Assembly (NCBI RefSeq): GCF_004005945.1
Contig: NZ_SACS01000007.1
Span: 62,001-126,000, forward strand
Direction: 5' to 3'
DNA: 64,000 nucleotides
Source: Rheinheimera riviphila
GTDB lineage: Bacteria; Pseudomonadota; Gammaproteobacteria; Enterobacterales; Alteromonadaceae
The notes beneath the pieces are model-generated. The model was not told the DNA's origin, searched no databases, and saw nothing but the letters and a program-made list of their open reading frames with translations. Both the position numbers and the translations under genes were made by a program. This document shows positions 18,880 to 30,923 of the stretch, one piece after another (positions within the stretch are counted from its first letter, which is position 1; each line of letters starts with the position of its first letter).

Positions 18880-19407
18880 ATGCACTTAAAAACTTGCGCT
18901 GTACTGATATTGATGATGCCTGCAGCCTTCGCCAGCAGCGTTGATTTAAAAACCCAGCTGCAAAGTTGCCAGCAAATTTCCGACGAAGAACAACGTCTGA
19001 GCTGTTTTGATCAAATTGTCAGCCAACTCGATAACCCGGTGCAGCAACAGGCTGTGGCCACGACGACTGTAAATCCTGTGGTAACCACCACTGCGACCAA
19101 AACACCGGTGATACAACCACCTCAGGCAACGCCAAAACAAGAAATCGCAGCGGAATTTGGTTTGAAAAAGCCGAGGCCGGACGCTGAAATTGAAGAAATT
19201 AGCAGCGTCGTGAAAACCGTCGCTCAGGATTTGCGCAAGAAGTTACTGATTACGCTAGAAAATGGGCAGCAGTGGCGACAACTCGATCAAGAGTACCTGA
19301 ACATCCAGGCGGGTGATCGCTGTGTGGTAAAACGCGGAGCCATCGGTTCCTTTTTATTGGGAATTGAAGGGACGAAAAAGAAAATCCGGGTGCGGCGTGT
19401 CGAATAA
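18880..19407 (+). CDS. exported protein of unknown function
   Basis: The 175 residues start with a Sec signal peptide (hydrophobic core LKTCAVLILMMPAAFA) and a mature N-terminus with two cysteines in a CQQISDEEQRLSCFD pattern, a short motif seen in various small periplasmic proteins and perhaps forming a disulfide. A Thr/Pro-rich linker (about 55-90) leads to a C-terminal beta-rich domain. AGGA six bases before ATG 18880 favours that start over ATG 18874. It lies 13 bases after tatC and overlaps tatD by 11 bases, so it is part of this operon, but I know no link to Tat. Confidence 0.75.
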   Translation: MHLKTCAVLILMMPAAFASSVDLKTQLQSCQQISDEEQRLSCFDQIVSQLDNPVQQQAVATTTVNPVVTTTATKTPVIQPPQATPKQEIAAEFGLKKPRPDAEIEEISSVVKTVAQDLRKKLLITLENGQQWRQLDQEYLNIQAGDRCVVKRGAIGSFLLGIEGTKKKIRVRRVE

Positions 19408-20190
19408 CTCATTTTGCTGGTTTGATGCCGGAGTCAATCTGTTCAGCCAGCAATTTGATCAAGACCGTGACCAGGTTGTGGCACGTGCCAAAGAGGCCGG
19501 TGTACAACAGCAACTGTTGATTAGCAGCGATCTGGCAGAAACGACCCTCAATATTCAATATTGTCAGCAGCAAACCGGCATGCTGACCACAGCTGGCGTG
19601 CATCCGCATCAGGCAGCAGCAGTCGCCGAAGGCTGGCTGCCACAGCTCCAGCTCCTGTTGCAGCAGCCGGAAGTGGTGGCGGTTGGCGAATGTGGCCTCG
19701 ATTTTAACCGGATGTTTTCCGCCAAAGATCAGCAAATCAGCGTTTTTTCTGCACAACTTTCCCTTGCCAAACAACTGCAAAAAGCGGTTTACTTACACGA
19801 ACGTGAGGCATTTTCCGACCAGTTGGCTTTATTGAAACAGCATCAGATTGATTTTGGCATCGCCCACTGTTTTACCGGGGATGCCACCCAGCTGAAAGCT
19901 TATCTGGATTTGGGTTTGTATATAGGGATCACGGGATGGCTGTGCGATGAGCGCCGGGCCACAATGTTGCAGGATGCGTTACAGTATTTGCCATTGGATC
20001 GCTTGATCCTGGAAACGGATGCACCTTATTTGTTACCACGTAACCTGACAGTCAAACCAAAATCGCGTCGCAACGAGCCCGCTTTTATTAGCGCAATAGC
20101 CCAGCAGATCGCGCAGCTACGCGGTTGGAGCCTTGCCGACATTGCGCATCACAGCCACCAAAATGCCCAATCATTATTCTCAAGGCCGTC

Positions 20191-20197
<7 letters not shown>
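19397..20197 (+). CDS. tatD: TatD-family metal-dependent hydrolase (DNase-like)
   Basis: TatD-family enzymes are TIM-barrel metallohydrolases with 3'-5' DNase activity; despite the name they are not needed for Tat export. The 266 residues show GVHPHQAA near 73, the metal ligand segment GECGLDFN near 100, YLHERE with a metal-binding His, AHCFTGD, and LETDAPYL with the catalytic Asp. The first HxH metal motif usual at the N-terminus is DAGVN here, as in other TatD paralogs of this subtype. The GTG start at 19397 overlaps the previous gene. Confidence 0.9.
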
Positions 20198-21988
<1,791 letters not shown>

Positions 21989-22062
21989 GCCAAAAACAGA
22001 TCAGCCAGAACGGTGCTGATATATGATGTATTTCATAACTTGAACGACATACATGGTGAACT

Positions 22063-22821
22063 ATGAGTTTGATCGGATTGATCATTGCGCTGTGCTGTAT
22101 TATTGGTGGGAACATACTGGAAGGTGGACACCCCGGCGCATTGCTAAACGGCCCAGCATTTTTGATTGTAGTCGGCAGTACCTTCGGTGCCGCTTTAACT
22201 CAATTTCCTTTTTCAGCCCCTATGGGGGCCATAAAACGCTTTAAGTGGCTGATCATTCCGTTAAAACTAGATTTGTACGAGCGCAGTATGTACATGCAGG
22301 AATTATCCAACATGGCGCGCAAAGGCGGTTTTTTAGCGCTTGAAGAAAAAATCGATGACATTGCCGACCCTTTTTTAAAGAAAGGTCTGGGCATGTTAAT
22401 CGATGGTTTTGATAAAGATCGGATCAGCGAAACGCTGGAAGATGAAATTGAATTTGAACAAGAAGATTTGGAATTTACCGCCAAATTCTATGAAGCTATG
22501 GGTGGTTATTGCCCGACAATGGGGATTATCGGTGCAGTTTTAGGCTTAATTCACGCGATGGGTTTGCTGGATAGACCGGACGAACTCGGTGGTGGTATTG
22601 CAGTTGCATTTGTCGCAACCATCTACGGGGTCGCTTTTGCCAACCTGATTTTCCTACCTTTCGGTAACCGTTATAAATTCTTTGCTCACGAAATTAAGCA
22701 CTATAAAATGATGACGCTGGTCGCCATTATGGGCATTGCCGACGGTATTTCACCGCAACAACTTGCGACCCGGTTAGAAGGGTACGTTGGAGGTCATGGT
22801 GGCAAAACCGAAGAAGCCTGA
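22063..22821 (+). CDS. MotA/PomA-type motor stator protein
   Basis: This is the ion-channel stator subunit of a flagellar-type motor. The 252 residues have four hydrophobic segments: LIGLIIALCCIIGGNIL, LIVVGSTFGAALTQF, and a pair around GIIGAVLGLIHAM and GIAVAFVATIYGVAFANLIFLP. The conserved cytoplasmic loop between the pairs is charged (EEKIDDIADPFLKKGL). It overlaps the following MotB-type gene by 26 bases. No other flagellar genes lie nearby, so this may be a secondary stator like MotCD. The coupling ion cannot be read confidently. Confidence 0.9.
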   Translation: MSLIGLIIALCCIIGGNILEGGHPGALLNGPAFLIVVGSTFGAALTQFPFSAPMGAIKRFKWLIIPLKLDLYERSMYMQELSNMARKGGFLALEEKIDDIADPFLKKGLGMLIDGFDKDRISETLEDEIEFEQEDLEFTAKFYEAMGGYCPTMGIIGAVLGLIHAMGLLDRPDELGGGIAVAFVATIYGVAFANLIFLPFGNRYKFFAHEIKHYKMMTLVAIMGIADGISPQQLATRLEGYVGGHGGKTEEA

Positions 22822-23713
22822 ACCGCCAGAGAATCATGAACGCTGGTTGGTTTCCTTTGCTGACTTCGTGACGTTGCTGTTTGCACTCTTTGTAGTGTTG
22901 TATTCGTTCGCCATGGCGAAACAATCTGAGTACAACGCCATGGTGAAAGCCTTTATGGATTCGATGGGAACTGTCGGGCTGATTTCCAGACCTGCCGGGA
23001 CACCAGCACTGGAAGGTGGCACCGGTATTCTGGAAAAACAAACCGACATTAAAGCGGCCGCTGGCGAGAAAGATCCAGCCGATGCCCTGCCCCCGGAACC
23101 CTTGCCCGTTGAAGCCCTTGCGATTGATTTGAACGTCGGTAACTCGCAAAAAGACGCCAAAGAAGATTTGCAGTTATCGGATGCCAGCTCGTTGGTCAGT
23201 AAGGAAAAAGATCAGGAAGAATTGGTTGGAAAACTTCGTAAACAGCTTGAAAATCAACGTGTTGAAGTGGAACAACTTGGTCAGCAGATCATCATCCGGA
23301 TTAATGACAACGCCTTATTTCCGGAAGGTTCGGCCTTTTTACAACCAAGATTGATCCCACTGGTGCAACAAATCAGTACCTTGTTACAGGATATTCCAGG
23401 TGCAGTGTCGGTCACTGGCCACACGGATGATACCTTGACCGAAACTTCCGATGGTCTGTTCCGGAGTAACTGGGAGTTATCAGCGCTGCGGGCGGTGGCG
23501 ATCGTCGAAGTGATGATCCAGAACAACAAACTGGCGGCAAACCGGATCACGGCGCAAGGTCGTGCCGATACCATGCCTCTGGTCGACAATAGCAGTACGG
23601 CCAACCGCGCGAAGAACCGCCGGATTGAAATCAGTATTTTACAGGGTGAAGCCGACGAAGGCGGTGTGATCAGAGTGGAAAAACCGCCTGCTGACGCTAC
23701 AACTAAACCTTAA
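22796..23713 (+). CDS. MotB/MotD-type motor stator protein (OmpA domain)
   Basis: This is the peptidoglycan-anchoring stator subunit. ENHERWLVSFADFVTLLFAL near the N-terminus is the MotB hallmark; the Asp in SFADF is the essential ion-binding residue in the single membrane helix. A variable linker (about 55-150) precedes an OmpA-like peptidoglycan-binding domain with TGHTDDT and AQGRADTMP. GGAGG precedes the start; ATG 22796 and GTG 22799 are both possible. A strong two-way terminator follows the stop. Confidence 0.92.
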   Translation: MVAKPKKPEPPENHERWLVSFADFVTLLFALFVVLYSFAMAKQSEYNAMVKAFMDSMGTVGLISRPAGTPALEGGTGILEKQTDIKAAAGEKDPADALPPEPLPVEALAIDLNVGNSQKDAKEDLQLSDASSLVSKEKDQEELVGKLRKQLENQRVEVEQLGQQIIIRINDNALFPEGSAFLQPRLIPLVQQISTLLQDIPGAVSVTGHTDDTLTETSDGLFRSNWELSALRAVAIVEVMIQNNKLAANRITAQGRADTMPLVDNSSTANRAKNRRIEISILQGEADEGGVIRVEKPPADATTKP

Positions 23714-23774
23714 AAAAAGGCCGGAATAAAAAGGGGTTGGGGCTAATTGTAAACAATTAACTCCGACCTTTTTT
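23712..23774. terminator. bidirectional terminator between the stator pair and gppA
   Basis: AAAAAAAGGCCGGA pairs with TCCGACCTTTTTT across an AT-rich interior that itself contains TAATTGT/ACAATTA. The A-run on one side and T-run on the other allow termination of both convergent genes. Confidence 0.75.
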
Positions 23775-25338
23775 ATTTCAACAGCAGTAACCAACCGGCT
23801 TGTTGCTGATAAGCCACTTCCTGCTCCAGCTCCGCGCGCATCAGCGGATGTTGCTCTAACCAGCCTTTGGGTAGCGTCAGCGTCAGGCTTTCTGCCTGAG
23901 CACTGATTTGTACTTCAGGTAACACTTCGTGTCGCCGGCGCATCGATAACACCACAGAAATCCGCAATAACCGGGTTAACCGCACAGCGAGCAATACCGA
24001 GGTCATGGTTTGGCGAGCGATAATTTCGCGGTTGATATCAGCGCGGTGGTTATACACCAGCGCCATCAGCAGTTGCTGCTGAGCACGGGTAAAACCAGGC
24101 AATTCAGTGTGGCTGATAATATAAGCACCATGATGATGATGGTTTTTGTATTCGATCAATAAACCAAGCTCGTGTAATAAGGCACCAGATTTGAGCATAC
24201 TCAAACCTTCAAATTTACCCAGTTGCCACTGCGCCTGTAGCTGATTGGCCAGTTGCAGCGCCATTTCTGCCACCCGATTGGCGTGCTGCTCGTCGATGTA
24301 ATAACGCACCATCAAACTGGCAATAGTCCGGTTACGAACATCCATATGCTGCAGTTGCGGTAGCATGCCGTACAACACACCTTCGCGCAGTGCGCCGCCG
24401 GATAAGGTCATCCCCGGAATGTGTAATTTGCGGAACAAGGCAATCAGGATCGAAAGGCCAGACGGAAATACCTGCTTACGCTCTTGTGCCAGCCCAACCA
24501 ACGTCAGTTGCTCCAGCTGACCACAGACTAAGGCTTGTTGCAAAATGCCTTCTAATCGCGCCAGCGTAATGACTTCATCCTGCCCTTGCGCCACCAGAAT
24601 TTCCTGCATCGCCTGCACTGTGCCGGAAGCACCCACCGAAATCTGCCAGCCGGAGGCGATAAACTGCTGCGCGATAGTTTCAACTTCGGCTTCTGCTGCG
24701 GCAATCGCGGCATTAAAGTTATCTTCGGTCAGCAGACCATCAGCGAAATAGCGGTCCAGATAAGTCACGCAGCCCATATTCAGGCTGGCCAGCAACAAAG
24801 GTTGAAAACCAGTGCCAACGACAATTTCGGTCGAAGCGCCACCGATATCAATGACTAAGCGGTTGGAATCACAATTGGAGGTATGGGCAACGCCAAGATA
24901 AATCAGCCGGGCTTCTTCTTCGCCAGCGATGATTTCGATTTGGTGACCAAGAATTTTTTCAGCTTCAGCGAGGAAAACTTTGACGTTGCGGGCAAGGCGC
25001 AAGGTGGCGGTGCCGACAATACGAATATTCGCTGCCGGAATATCCTGTAGCCGCTCTGCGAACAGCGCCAGACATTCCCAGCCCCGATTCATGGCTTTTT
25101 TACTGAGCACCAGACTGTCATTCAGACCCGCCGCCAACCGCACTTTGCGTTTGACCCGGCCTATCACCTGCACACTGCCGCCAACCACTTTCACCATCAA
25201 CATGTGAAAGCTATTGGAGCCGAGGTCAATCACAGCATAAATATCTTCATGCTGTGATTGCGCAGGCGTCGCGACACCAGGCTTAACGAGGTCTGGCGCG
25301 TTGTGGTCTTGGACCATTCGGATGGCTACGTCCTGCAT
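23773..25338 (-). CDS. gppA: exopolyphosphatase / guanosine pentaphosphatase family protein
   Basis: Ppx/GppA enzymes hydrolyse polyphosphate and pppGpp. The 521 residues open with the actin-fold phosphate motif [14 protein letters not shown] near 35; [33 protein letters not shown] and [10 protein letters not shown] are the family blocks. An HD-like C-terminal domain follows ([15 protein letters not shown]). Position downstream of rhlB matches gppA in E. coli, though ppx and gppA are hard to separate by eye. Its start overlaps rhlB by 56 bases; an alternative start at 25317 is possible. Confidence 0.9.
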   Translation of the reverse strand: MQDVAIRMVQDHNAPDLVKPGVATPAQSQHEDIYAVIDLGSNSFHMLMVKVVGGSVQVIGRVKRKVRLAAGLNDSLVLSKKAMNRGWECLALFAERLQDIPAANIRIVGTATLRLARNVKVFLAEAEKILGHQIEIIAGEEEARLIYLGVAHTSNCDSNRLVIDIGGASTEIVVGTGFQPLLLASLNMGCVTYLDRYFADGLLTEDNFNAAIAAAEAEVETIAQQFIASGWQISVGASGTVQAMQEILVAQGQDEVITLARLEGILQQALVCGQLEQLTLVGLAQERKQVFPSGLSILIALFRKLHIPGMTLSGGALREGVLYGMLPQLQHMDVRNRTIASLMVRYYIDEQHANRVAEMALQLANQLQAQWQLGKFEGLSMLKSGALLHELGLLIEYKNHHHHGAYIISHTELPGFTRAQQQLLMALVYNHRADINREIIARQTMTSVLLAVRLTRLLRISVVLSMRRRHEVLPEVQISAQAESLTLTLPKGWLEQHPLMRAELEQEVAYQQQAGWLLLLK

Positions 25339-26554
25339 TACGCGCTTGTCCCGGACGACGACGAACCCTGGCTTTTGGCTGGATTAAGTCGGTCAGAAGG
25401 GCTTTCGCATCGTATTGAGTCACTGCGATTGGATGACGGATGTAATCTTCAATGGCGGTTAGATTTAACGCATAACGCTCGCAGGCAAAACTGATCGCCT
25501 TACCGCTTTCGCCAGCACGACCAGTACGGCCAATGCGGTGCACGTAATCTTCGCAGTCATCCGGTAAGTCAAAGTTAAACACATGGCTGACCATTGGAAT
25601 ATGCAGACCACGGGCAGCAACATCGGTTGCCACCAGAATATCGAGTTTACCAGTGGTGAAATCATCCAGAATTTTTAAACGTTTTTTCTGGATCACATCA
25701 CCGGTGAGCATGCCAACACGATGACCATCGGCTTCGAGCCAAGCGAAAATGTCTTCGCACCAGTGTTTGGTATTGGCAAACACAATAGCTTTATCCGGCC
25801 ATTCTTCTTCCATTAAGCTCAAGAGCAATGGAATTTTGTGTTCGCTCGATGGGTAAAATAATTCTTCGCTGATGCGGCTGCCGGTCATTTGCTCAGGCGC
25901 AATGTGAATATGTTCCGGCTGGTTCATTTGCTCGAACGCCAGTTCCTGCACCTTGTAAGATAAAGTTGCTGAAAACAGCAAACTTAACCGTTCAGTGGCG
26001 GGTGGCATCCGGGTAAACATGTAGCGAATGTCTTTGATAAAGCCCAAATCGAACATCCGATCGGCTTCATCCAGTACCACCACCTGAATTTGTTTCAGGT
26101 CGTACAGGCCTTGTTTCATGTAGTCAATTAAGCGGCCGGTGGTGCCAATTAAAATATCTGCGCCATTTTCTAATAACTGGCGTTGAGAATCGTAACCCTC
26201 GCCCCCATAAATCAGAGCAAGCTTCAGACCAGAATGTTTTGCCAGTAACAAGGCGTCAGTATGGATCTGAACCGCCAGTTCACGCGTAGGAGCCATAATA
26301 ATGGCACGTGGTTGACCTGAACCTCGAGGTTCATGGGTCAGCAGGTAATGGAAAGTGGCAGTCAGAAAGGCCAGGGTTTTCCCGGTGCCGGTCTGTGCCT
26401 GACCTGCGATATCTTTACCGGCCAGTGCCAGTGGTAAACACTGTGCCTGGATCGGCGTACAATTGGAGTAACCTTGCGCAGCGAGTGCGGCAAGAACCTG
26501 AGGTGCCAATGCAAAATCGGCGAATTTATGCTGAGTGAGGTGTGTTTTATTCAT
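25283..26554 (-). CDS. rhlB: DEAD-box RNA helicase RhlB
   Basis: RhlB unwinds structured RNA and works with RNase E in the degradosome. The 423 residues include the Q motif [13 protein letters not shown], Walker [13 protein letters not shown] ([11 protein letters not shown]), SAT (LLFSATLS) and [10 protein letters not shown]. The C-terminus is short and Arg-rich ([13 protein letters not shown]). It is divergent from trxA and followed by gppA, the conserved gammaproteobacterial neighbourhood that separates RhlB from other DEAD-box paralogs. Confidence 0.96.
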   Translation of the reverse strand: MNKTHLTQHKFADFALAPQVLAALAAQGYSNCTPIQAQCLPLALAGKDIAGQAQTGTGKTLAFLTATFHYLLTHEPRGSGQPRAIIMAPTRELAVQIHTDALLLAKHSGLKLALIYGGEGYDSQRQLLENGADILIGTTGRLIDYMKQGLYDLKQIQVVVLDEADRMFDLGFIKDIRYMFTRMPPATERLSLLFSATLSYKVQELAFEQMNQPEHIHIAPEQMTGSRISEELFYPSSEHKIPLLLSLMEEEWPDKAIVFANTKHWCEDIFAWLEADGHRVGMLTGDVIQKKRLKILDDFTTGKLDILVATDVAARGLHIPMVSHVFNFDLPDDCEDYVHRIGRTGRAGESGKAISFACERYALNLTAIEDYIRHPIAVTQYDAKALLTDLIQPKARVRRRPGQARNAGRSHPNGPRPQRARPR

Positions 26555-26717
26555 ACCGGCTTAGCATAACCGTTACGCTTGCAATAAGGAACAGTCAGGA
26601 TAAAATTGATGCCAGAATTTTCACTGGTGCAAACAACGCTTTGGGTTCACCCAAAATGATGCACCTTAAAACAGCTGAATATCGCAGTATCCCTGCCCAG
26701 CCCTATCGGAGAGTACA

Positions 26718-27044
26718 ATGAGCGAACATATTTTACAGGTTTCTGATGACAGCTTTGAAGCTGACGTATTAAAAGCTGAAGCACCTGTGTTGGTAGACTT
26801 CTGGGCTGAATGGTGTGGTCCGTGCAAAATGATCGCGCCAATTCTGGCCGATGTGGCCGTGGAATATGCCGGCAAAGTCACCATTGCCAAAGTGAATATC
26901 GACCATAACCCAGCCACGCCACCAAAATTTGGTATTCGTGGTATCCCAACGTTGTTGTTATTCAAAAACGGTGCTGTTGCCGCGACGAAAGTCGGCGCTT
27001 TATCTAAAACTCAGTTAAAAGAATTCCTCGATTCAAATATCTGA
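26718..27044 (+). CDS. trxA: thioredoxin 1
   Basis: This is a general cytoplasmic disulfide reductase of 108 residues. The active site WCGPC lies at 32-36 and the cis-Pro loop is [14 protein letters not shown] ribosome site is just upstream. The gene is followed by a strong terminator and then rho, as in E. coli. Confidence 0.98.
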   Translation: MSEHILQVSDDSFEADVLKAEAPVLVDFWAEWCGPCKMIAPILADVAVEYAGKVTIAKVNIDHNPATPPKFGIRGIPTLLLFKNGAVAATKVGALSKTQLKEFLDSNI

Positions 27045-27072
27045 TTTGTGCCACAGAACCGTGTAGATTAAG

Positions 27073-27097
27073 AGGCGTATTTTTGTACGCCTTTTTT
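27073..27097 (+). terminator. rho-independent terminator of trxA
   Basis: AGGCGTA and TACGCCT form a perfect 7-bp stem around TTTTTG, followed by TTTTT. It lies 28 bases past the trxA stop. Confidence 0.9.
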
Positions 27098-27250
27098 CTG
27101 ACTGCCGCTGGACGTCCAAAACTTATCCTGCTAAGGTGTAGCTCAGCAACTTCTCAAATAACCCGCTTCCTCGTTGGCTAATTCAATTCTGAAAATCAAT
27201 TGCTCAGCGAAAAGCTATCTTTCTGTTTTGATACACAAGAACCCATCAAT

Positions 27251-28519
27251 ATGCATTTAACCGAACTGAAGCTGAAGCCGATTAACGAGCTGGTTGATCT
27301 GGCCGAAACCATGGGCCTGGAAAATATGGCCCGGCTGCGTAAGCAAGATATCATTTTCGCCATTTTGAAATCTCATGCCAAAAACGGCGAAGAGATTTAC
27401 GGTGACGGTGTCGTCGAAATTCTGGCCGACGGATTTGGCTTCCTGCGCTCATCTGACAGTTCTTATTTAGCTGGCCCAGACGATATTTACGTCTCGCCAA
27501 GCCAGATCCGCCGTTTTAACCTGCGTACCGGTGACAGTATTTCTGGCCTGATCCGCCCGCCAAAAGAAGGCGAACGTTATTTTGCGCTGCTCAAAGTGAA
27601 CGAAGTGAACTTCGGCCGCCCTGAGCAAGCCCGCAACAAAATTTTATTTGAAAACTTAACACCACTGCATGCCAATTCACGGCTGCGGATGGAACGTGGT
27701 AACGGCAGTAAAGAAGACATTACCGCCCGCGTCCTCGACTTAGCCTCACCGATTGGCCGCGGCCAGCGTGGTCTGATTGTCGCACCACCCAAAGCCGGTA
27801 AAACCATTCTGTTACAGAACATCGCCCAGTCGATTGCTGCCAATTACCCGGAATGTGTGTTGATGGTATTGCTGATTGACGAGCGTCCGGAAGAAGTCAC
27901 CGAGATGCAGCGGATGGTGAAAGGTGAAGTGGTCGCTTCAACCTTCGACGAACCAGCCAGCCGTCACGTGCAAGTCGCTGAAATGGTAATTGAAAAAGCC
28001 AAACGCTTGGTTGAACACAAAAAAGACGTGATCATCCTGCTCGATTCCATTACCCGTTTAGCCCGTGCTTACAACACCGTTATCCCAAGTTCAGGCAAAG
28101 TCCTGACCGGTGGTGTGGACGCCAACGCGCTGCACAAACCAAAACGCTTTTTTGGTGCTGCCCGTAACGTGGAAGAAGGTGGTAGCTTAACCATTATCGC
28201 GACAGCGCTGGTGGATACCGGTTCGAAAATGGACGAAGTCATTTACGAAGAATTTAAAGGTACCGGTAACATGGAACTGCACCTTTCGCGCAAAATCGCC
28301 GAACGCCGTGTGTTCCCTGCCATCGACTTTAACCGTTCAGGTACCCGTCGTGAAGAATTGCTGGCATCCGCAGAAGAGCTGCAAAAAATGTGGATCTTAC
28401 GCAAAATTCTCAATCCAATGGATGAGACCGATTGTATGGAATTCCTGATTGACCGTTTACAGATGACGAAGACCAATGACGAGTTCTTCGATTCAATGAA
28501 ACGGCAAAAAAATAGCTGA
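27251..28519 (+). CDS. rho: transcription termination factor Rho
   Basis: Rho is the hexameric RNA-dependent ATPase that ends transcription. The 422 residues begin [17 protein letters not shown], matching the E. coli start; an in-frame extension to 27200 is rejected. Visible are the primary RNA-binding domain with GFGFLRS, the P-loop PPKAGKT near 180, [24 protein letters not shown] and the Q/R-loop region. The 206-base leader after the trxA terminator probably carries the promoter and autoregulatory sequence. A clear terminator follows. Confidence 0.98.
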   Translation: MHLTELKLKPINELVDLAETMGLENMARLRKQDIIFAILKSHAKNGEEIYGDGVVEILADGFGFLRSSDSSYLAGPDDIYVSPSQIRRFNLRTGDSISGLIRPPKEGERYFALLKVNEVNFGRPEQARNKILFENLTPLHANSRLRMERGNGSKEDITARVLDLASPIGRGQRGLIVAPPKAGKTILLQNIAQSIAANYPECVLMVLLIDERPEEVTEMQRMVKGEVVASTFDEPASRHVQVAEMVIEKAKRLVEHKKDVIILLDSITRLARAYNTVIPSSGKVLTGGVDANALHKPKRFFGAARNVEEGGSLTIIATALVDTGSKMDEVIYEEFKGTGNMELHLSRKIAERRVFPAIDFNRSGTRREELLASAEELQKMWILRKILNPMDETDCMEFLIDRLQMTKTNDEFFDSMKRQKNS

Positions 28520-28524
28520 TCCTG

Positions 28525-28552
28525 AGCCGGCATCATTGCCGGCTTTATTTTT
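28525..28552 (+). terminator. rho-independent terminator of rho
   Basis: AGCCGGCA, loop TCAT, TGCCGGCT gives a perfect 8-bp stem with a T-rich tail (TTATTTTTG). It starts 5 bases after the rho stop. Confidence 0.88.
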
Positions 28553-28603
28553 GCTGCCAGGCAGCAGAAGCACCTCCTTCCAAATTGAAATGAGTAACAA
28601 CAA

Positions 28604-29899
28604 ATGGCACGCGCAAGAATCATTGTTATCGGCGGTGGCGCCGGTGGTCTGGAACTGGCAACCCGTTTAGGCAACAAACTCGGCCGCAAAGCTACAGCCG
28701 ACATTACGCTGGTTGACCGAAATCCGACGCATATCTGGAAACCACTGTTGCATGAAGTAGCGACCGGCACTCTTGATGTTGATATTGATCAGGTAAACTA
28801 CCGTGCCCACGCCAGAGCCCATGGCTTTGACTTCCAGATGGGCACCATGACTGGACTTGATCGTGAACAACGCACCGTCACTCTGGCGCCGATGTATGAT
28901 GAGAATGGCGAAGAGATTTTATCTGAGCGCCAGTTAAGTTATGACTATCTGGTGTTGGCAATTGGCAGCGTCTCGAACCATTTCGGCACCCCAGGCGTCC
29001 CTGAAAACTGTATTTTCCTGGACAGTCCGGTCCAAGCCAACCGCTTTCATCGCCGGTTATTAGAAGCCTACTTAAAACTGAATTCCCCTGGCCATCCGAA
29101 AGATAACCTGAATATTGCCATTGTTGGTGCCGGTGCCACCGGCGTTGAATTGGCTGCCGAGTTACACCATGCCGCGGCAGAACTGAATTTGTACGGTTTT
29201 GGCGATATGAAACGTGATCGCTTAAAAATCAGTATGATTGAAGCTGGCCCGCGGATTTTACCTGCCTTACCAGAGCGTATCGCGGCAGCGGCACATAGAG
29301 AGCTGGTGAAGCTTGGTGTTGATGTCAGGGTTTCAACCAAAGTGACTGCAGCCGATGAACATGGCCTGCAACTCGGTGATGAACATTTAGCTTCTGAATT
29401 GATGGTGTGGGCGGCGGGGATCAAAGCACCTGATTTTCTTAAGGATTTGGCAGGCCTTGAAAACAATCGGATGAACCAGCTGCTGGTTTTGCCAACACTG
29501 CAGACGACCCGCGACAGTCAAATTTATGTGATTGGTGATTGCGCTGGTTGCCCACTGCCAGATAATAAATGGGTACCGCCACGGGCGCAATCAGCGCACC
29601 AGATGGCCAGTGTCGTCGCAACCAACCTGATGGCGGCGATACAGGGCAAACCGCAACAACCCTATCATTATCATGATCATGGTTCGTTGATTTCACTGAG
29701 TCGTTTTGGCACTGTCGGCAATTTGATGGGTAATCTGGTTGGTGGTGCGATGATGATTGAAGGTCGCATTGCCCGCATGGCGTATGTTTCGTTGTACCGG
29801 ATGCATCAAGTCGCGTTACATGGTTGGTGGCGAACCGTGATGATTTCGGTGATTGGCAGGATTAATAAAATTATCCGGCCACGACTGAAGTTGCACTAA
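28604..29899 (+). CDS. ndh: type II NADH dehydrogenase (NDH-2)
   Basis: NDH-2 is a peripheral inner-membrane flavoenzyme that oxidises NADH and reduces quinone without pumping protons. The 431 residues have an N-terminal FAD Rossmann motif [13 protein letters not shown], a second NAD-binding motif [17 protein letters not shown] near 168, the [11 protein letters not shown] block, YVIGDCAG for FAD binding, and a C-terminal amphipathic region for membrane attachment. No strong ribosome site precedes the ATG. A terminator follows at 29964. Confidence 0.95.
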   Translation: MARARIIVIGGGAGGLELATRLGNKLGRKATADITLVDRNPTHIWKPLLHEVATGTLDVDIDQVNYRAHARAHGFDFQMGTMTGLDREQRTVTLAPMYDENGEEILSERQLSYDYLVLAIGSVSNHFGTPGVPENCIFLDSPVQANRFHRRLLEAYLKLNSPGHPKDNLNIAIVGAGATGVELAAELHHAAAELNLYGFGDMKRDRLKISMIEAGPRILPALPERIAAAAHRELVKLGVDVRVSTKVTAADEHGLQLGDEHLASELMVWAAGIKAPDFLKDLAGLENNRMNQLLVLPTLQTTRDSQIYVIGDCAGCPLPDNKWVPPRAQSAHQMASVVATNLMAAIQGKPQQPYHYHDHGSLISLSRFGTVGNLMGNLVGGAMMIEGRIARMAYVSLYRMHQVALHGWWRTVMISVIGRINKIIRPRLKLH

Positions 29900-29963
29900 G
29901 CAGCAGTCTGGCGCTTGCATGCCATAGGCCGAAGCTTGAGTTTGCAAGCTCAGATTTAAACAG

Positions 29964-29990
29964 AAACCGCAGCCACACTGCGGTTTTTTT
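29964..29990 (+). terminator. rho-independent terminator of ndh
   Basis: AAACCGCAG and CTGCGGTTT form a 9-bp stem with loop CCACA and a T-run. The A-rich left side could also serve the convergent gene at 30001. Confidence 0.88.
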
Positions 29991-30000
29991 GTTGATGAAT

Positions 30001-30309
30001 TCAGGAACGACGGGAAATTGCCGGCTCGTCAAAATACTGAAACTGCCCTTGCGACAAAGCCGCTTTGCGTTGTTGCTGGTAACCGGCTGACCGATCCTGC
30101 AACGGATAGCCAAACACTTCCAGATGCGCTTGTTCCATCAGCTGCTGCAACTCATTTTTATCGGTTAAACCCAACAATTCACCGGCATATAAAAAACCTT
30201 CAGTCCGATGTTTTTCAACAGTAACCGGCTGACTGGCCTTACTTTTTTGGAAAATCTGCAAAAACTGATTTTTTGCCTGCTGCATAAATACCTGTTTATC
30301 CAAAATCAT
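30001..30309 (-). CDS. small protein of unknown function
   Basis: This encodes about 102 soluble, Gln-rich residues (KQVFMQQAKNQFLQIFQKS at the start) with no membrane segment. AGGAG sits immediately before a GTG-ATG pair; ATG 30309 is taken as the start and GTG 30312 is possible. It converges on ndh and is followed on the same strand upstream by thpR. I do not recognise a family; the strong ribosome site and terminator context support a real gene. Confidence 0.65.
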   Translation of the reverse strand: MILDKQVFMQQAKNQFLQIFQKSKASQPVTVEKHRTEGFLYAGELLGLTDKNELQQLMEQAHLEVFGYPLQDRSAGYQQQRKAALSQGQFQYFDEPAISRRS

Positions 30310-30362
30310 CACTCCTGTTATTGCGGGTTGTTTGCATCAGTCCAGGCGTTGTCTGCCGCGCG

Positions 30363-30923
30363 TCAGCGCAACGGCCATTGCCATAACGGCCGGTAACAGA
30401 CGCCTGCTTGCGTCGATTCACTATGGAACAGCACCAATGCTGACGCGTGTAACTGCATGCGCAGCAGTGGCAACGCAGGCAAATATTTACTATGGCGTGC
30501 CACTGTAATATGCGGTTTCAGGTCGTGCTGCGGAGGTGCAAAACCAATGGCGGCAGCCACTTCGCACAACGTCGAATACAGCTCAGCCAACGCCGGATCG
30601 ACCACATCACCCGCCAGACATAACACCGCAGGGCCTGGCCACACCAGCCATTGATCCAACATGACCGCAAAAGCTGGCAACTGCAACCTGGTTAAAGCTT
30701 CTGTTAATTGGCGGGCTTGCATGGCAGTGCTTTGCCCAAGAAATAACAGCGTCAGATGTAAGTTGCGAGCTGCCACTGGCTTCGCTGGAGCGGCAATGTG
30801 CGGTAACAAAGCCGCAAGTTGCAGCGCATTGGCAGCGTCCGGCAGAATGCCCAGAAACAGTCGGCGCTCACCCGGCCAATCCAGTGGATCCAGCAAATCT
30901 GTGACAACTAACTCAGTCTTCAT
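30363..30923 (-). CDS. thpR: RNA 2',3'-cyclic phosphodiesterase
   Basis: This 2H-phosphoesterase (formerly LigT) opens 2',3'-cyclic phosphate ends of RNA. Both catalytic HxT motifs are visible: HLTLLFLG near 57 and HITVARHS near 138. The opening RLFLGILPD is typical. At 186 residues it has family length. Its start overlaps the 3' end of rluF by 11 bases, so the two are probably co-transcribed. Confidence 0.92.
   Translation of the reverse strand: MKTELVVTDLLDPLDWPGERRLFLGILPDAANALQLAALLPHIAAPAKPVAARNLHLTLLFLGQSTAMQARQLTEALTRLQLPAFAVMLDQWLVWPGPAVLCLAGDVVDPALAELYSTLCEVAAAIGFAPPQHDLKPHITVARHSKYLPALPLLRMQLHASALVLFHSESTQAGVCYRPLWQWPLR

Noticed and set aside
25258-25494. Plus-strand frame over the rhlB/gppA junction
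   Set aside because: It is antisense to two conserved genes; the long rhlB-gppA overlap explains the sequence constraint.
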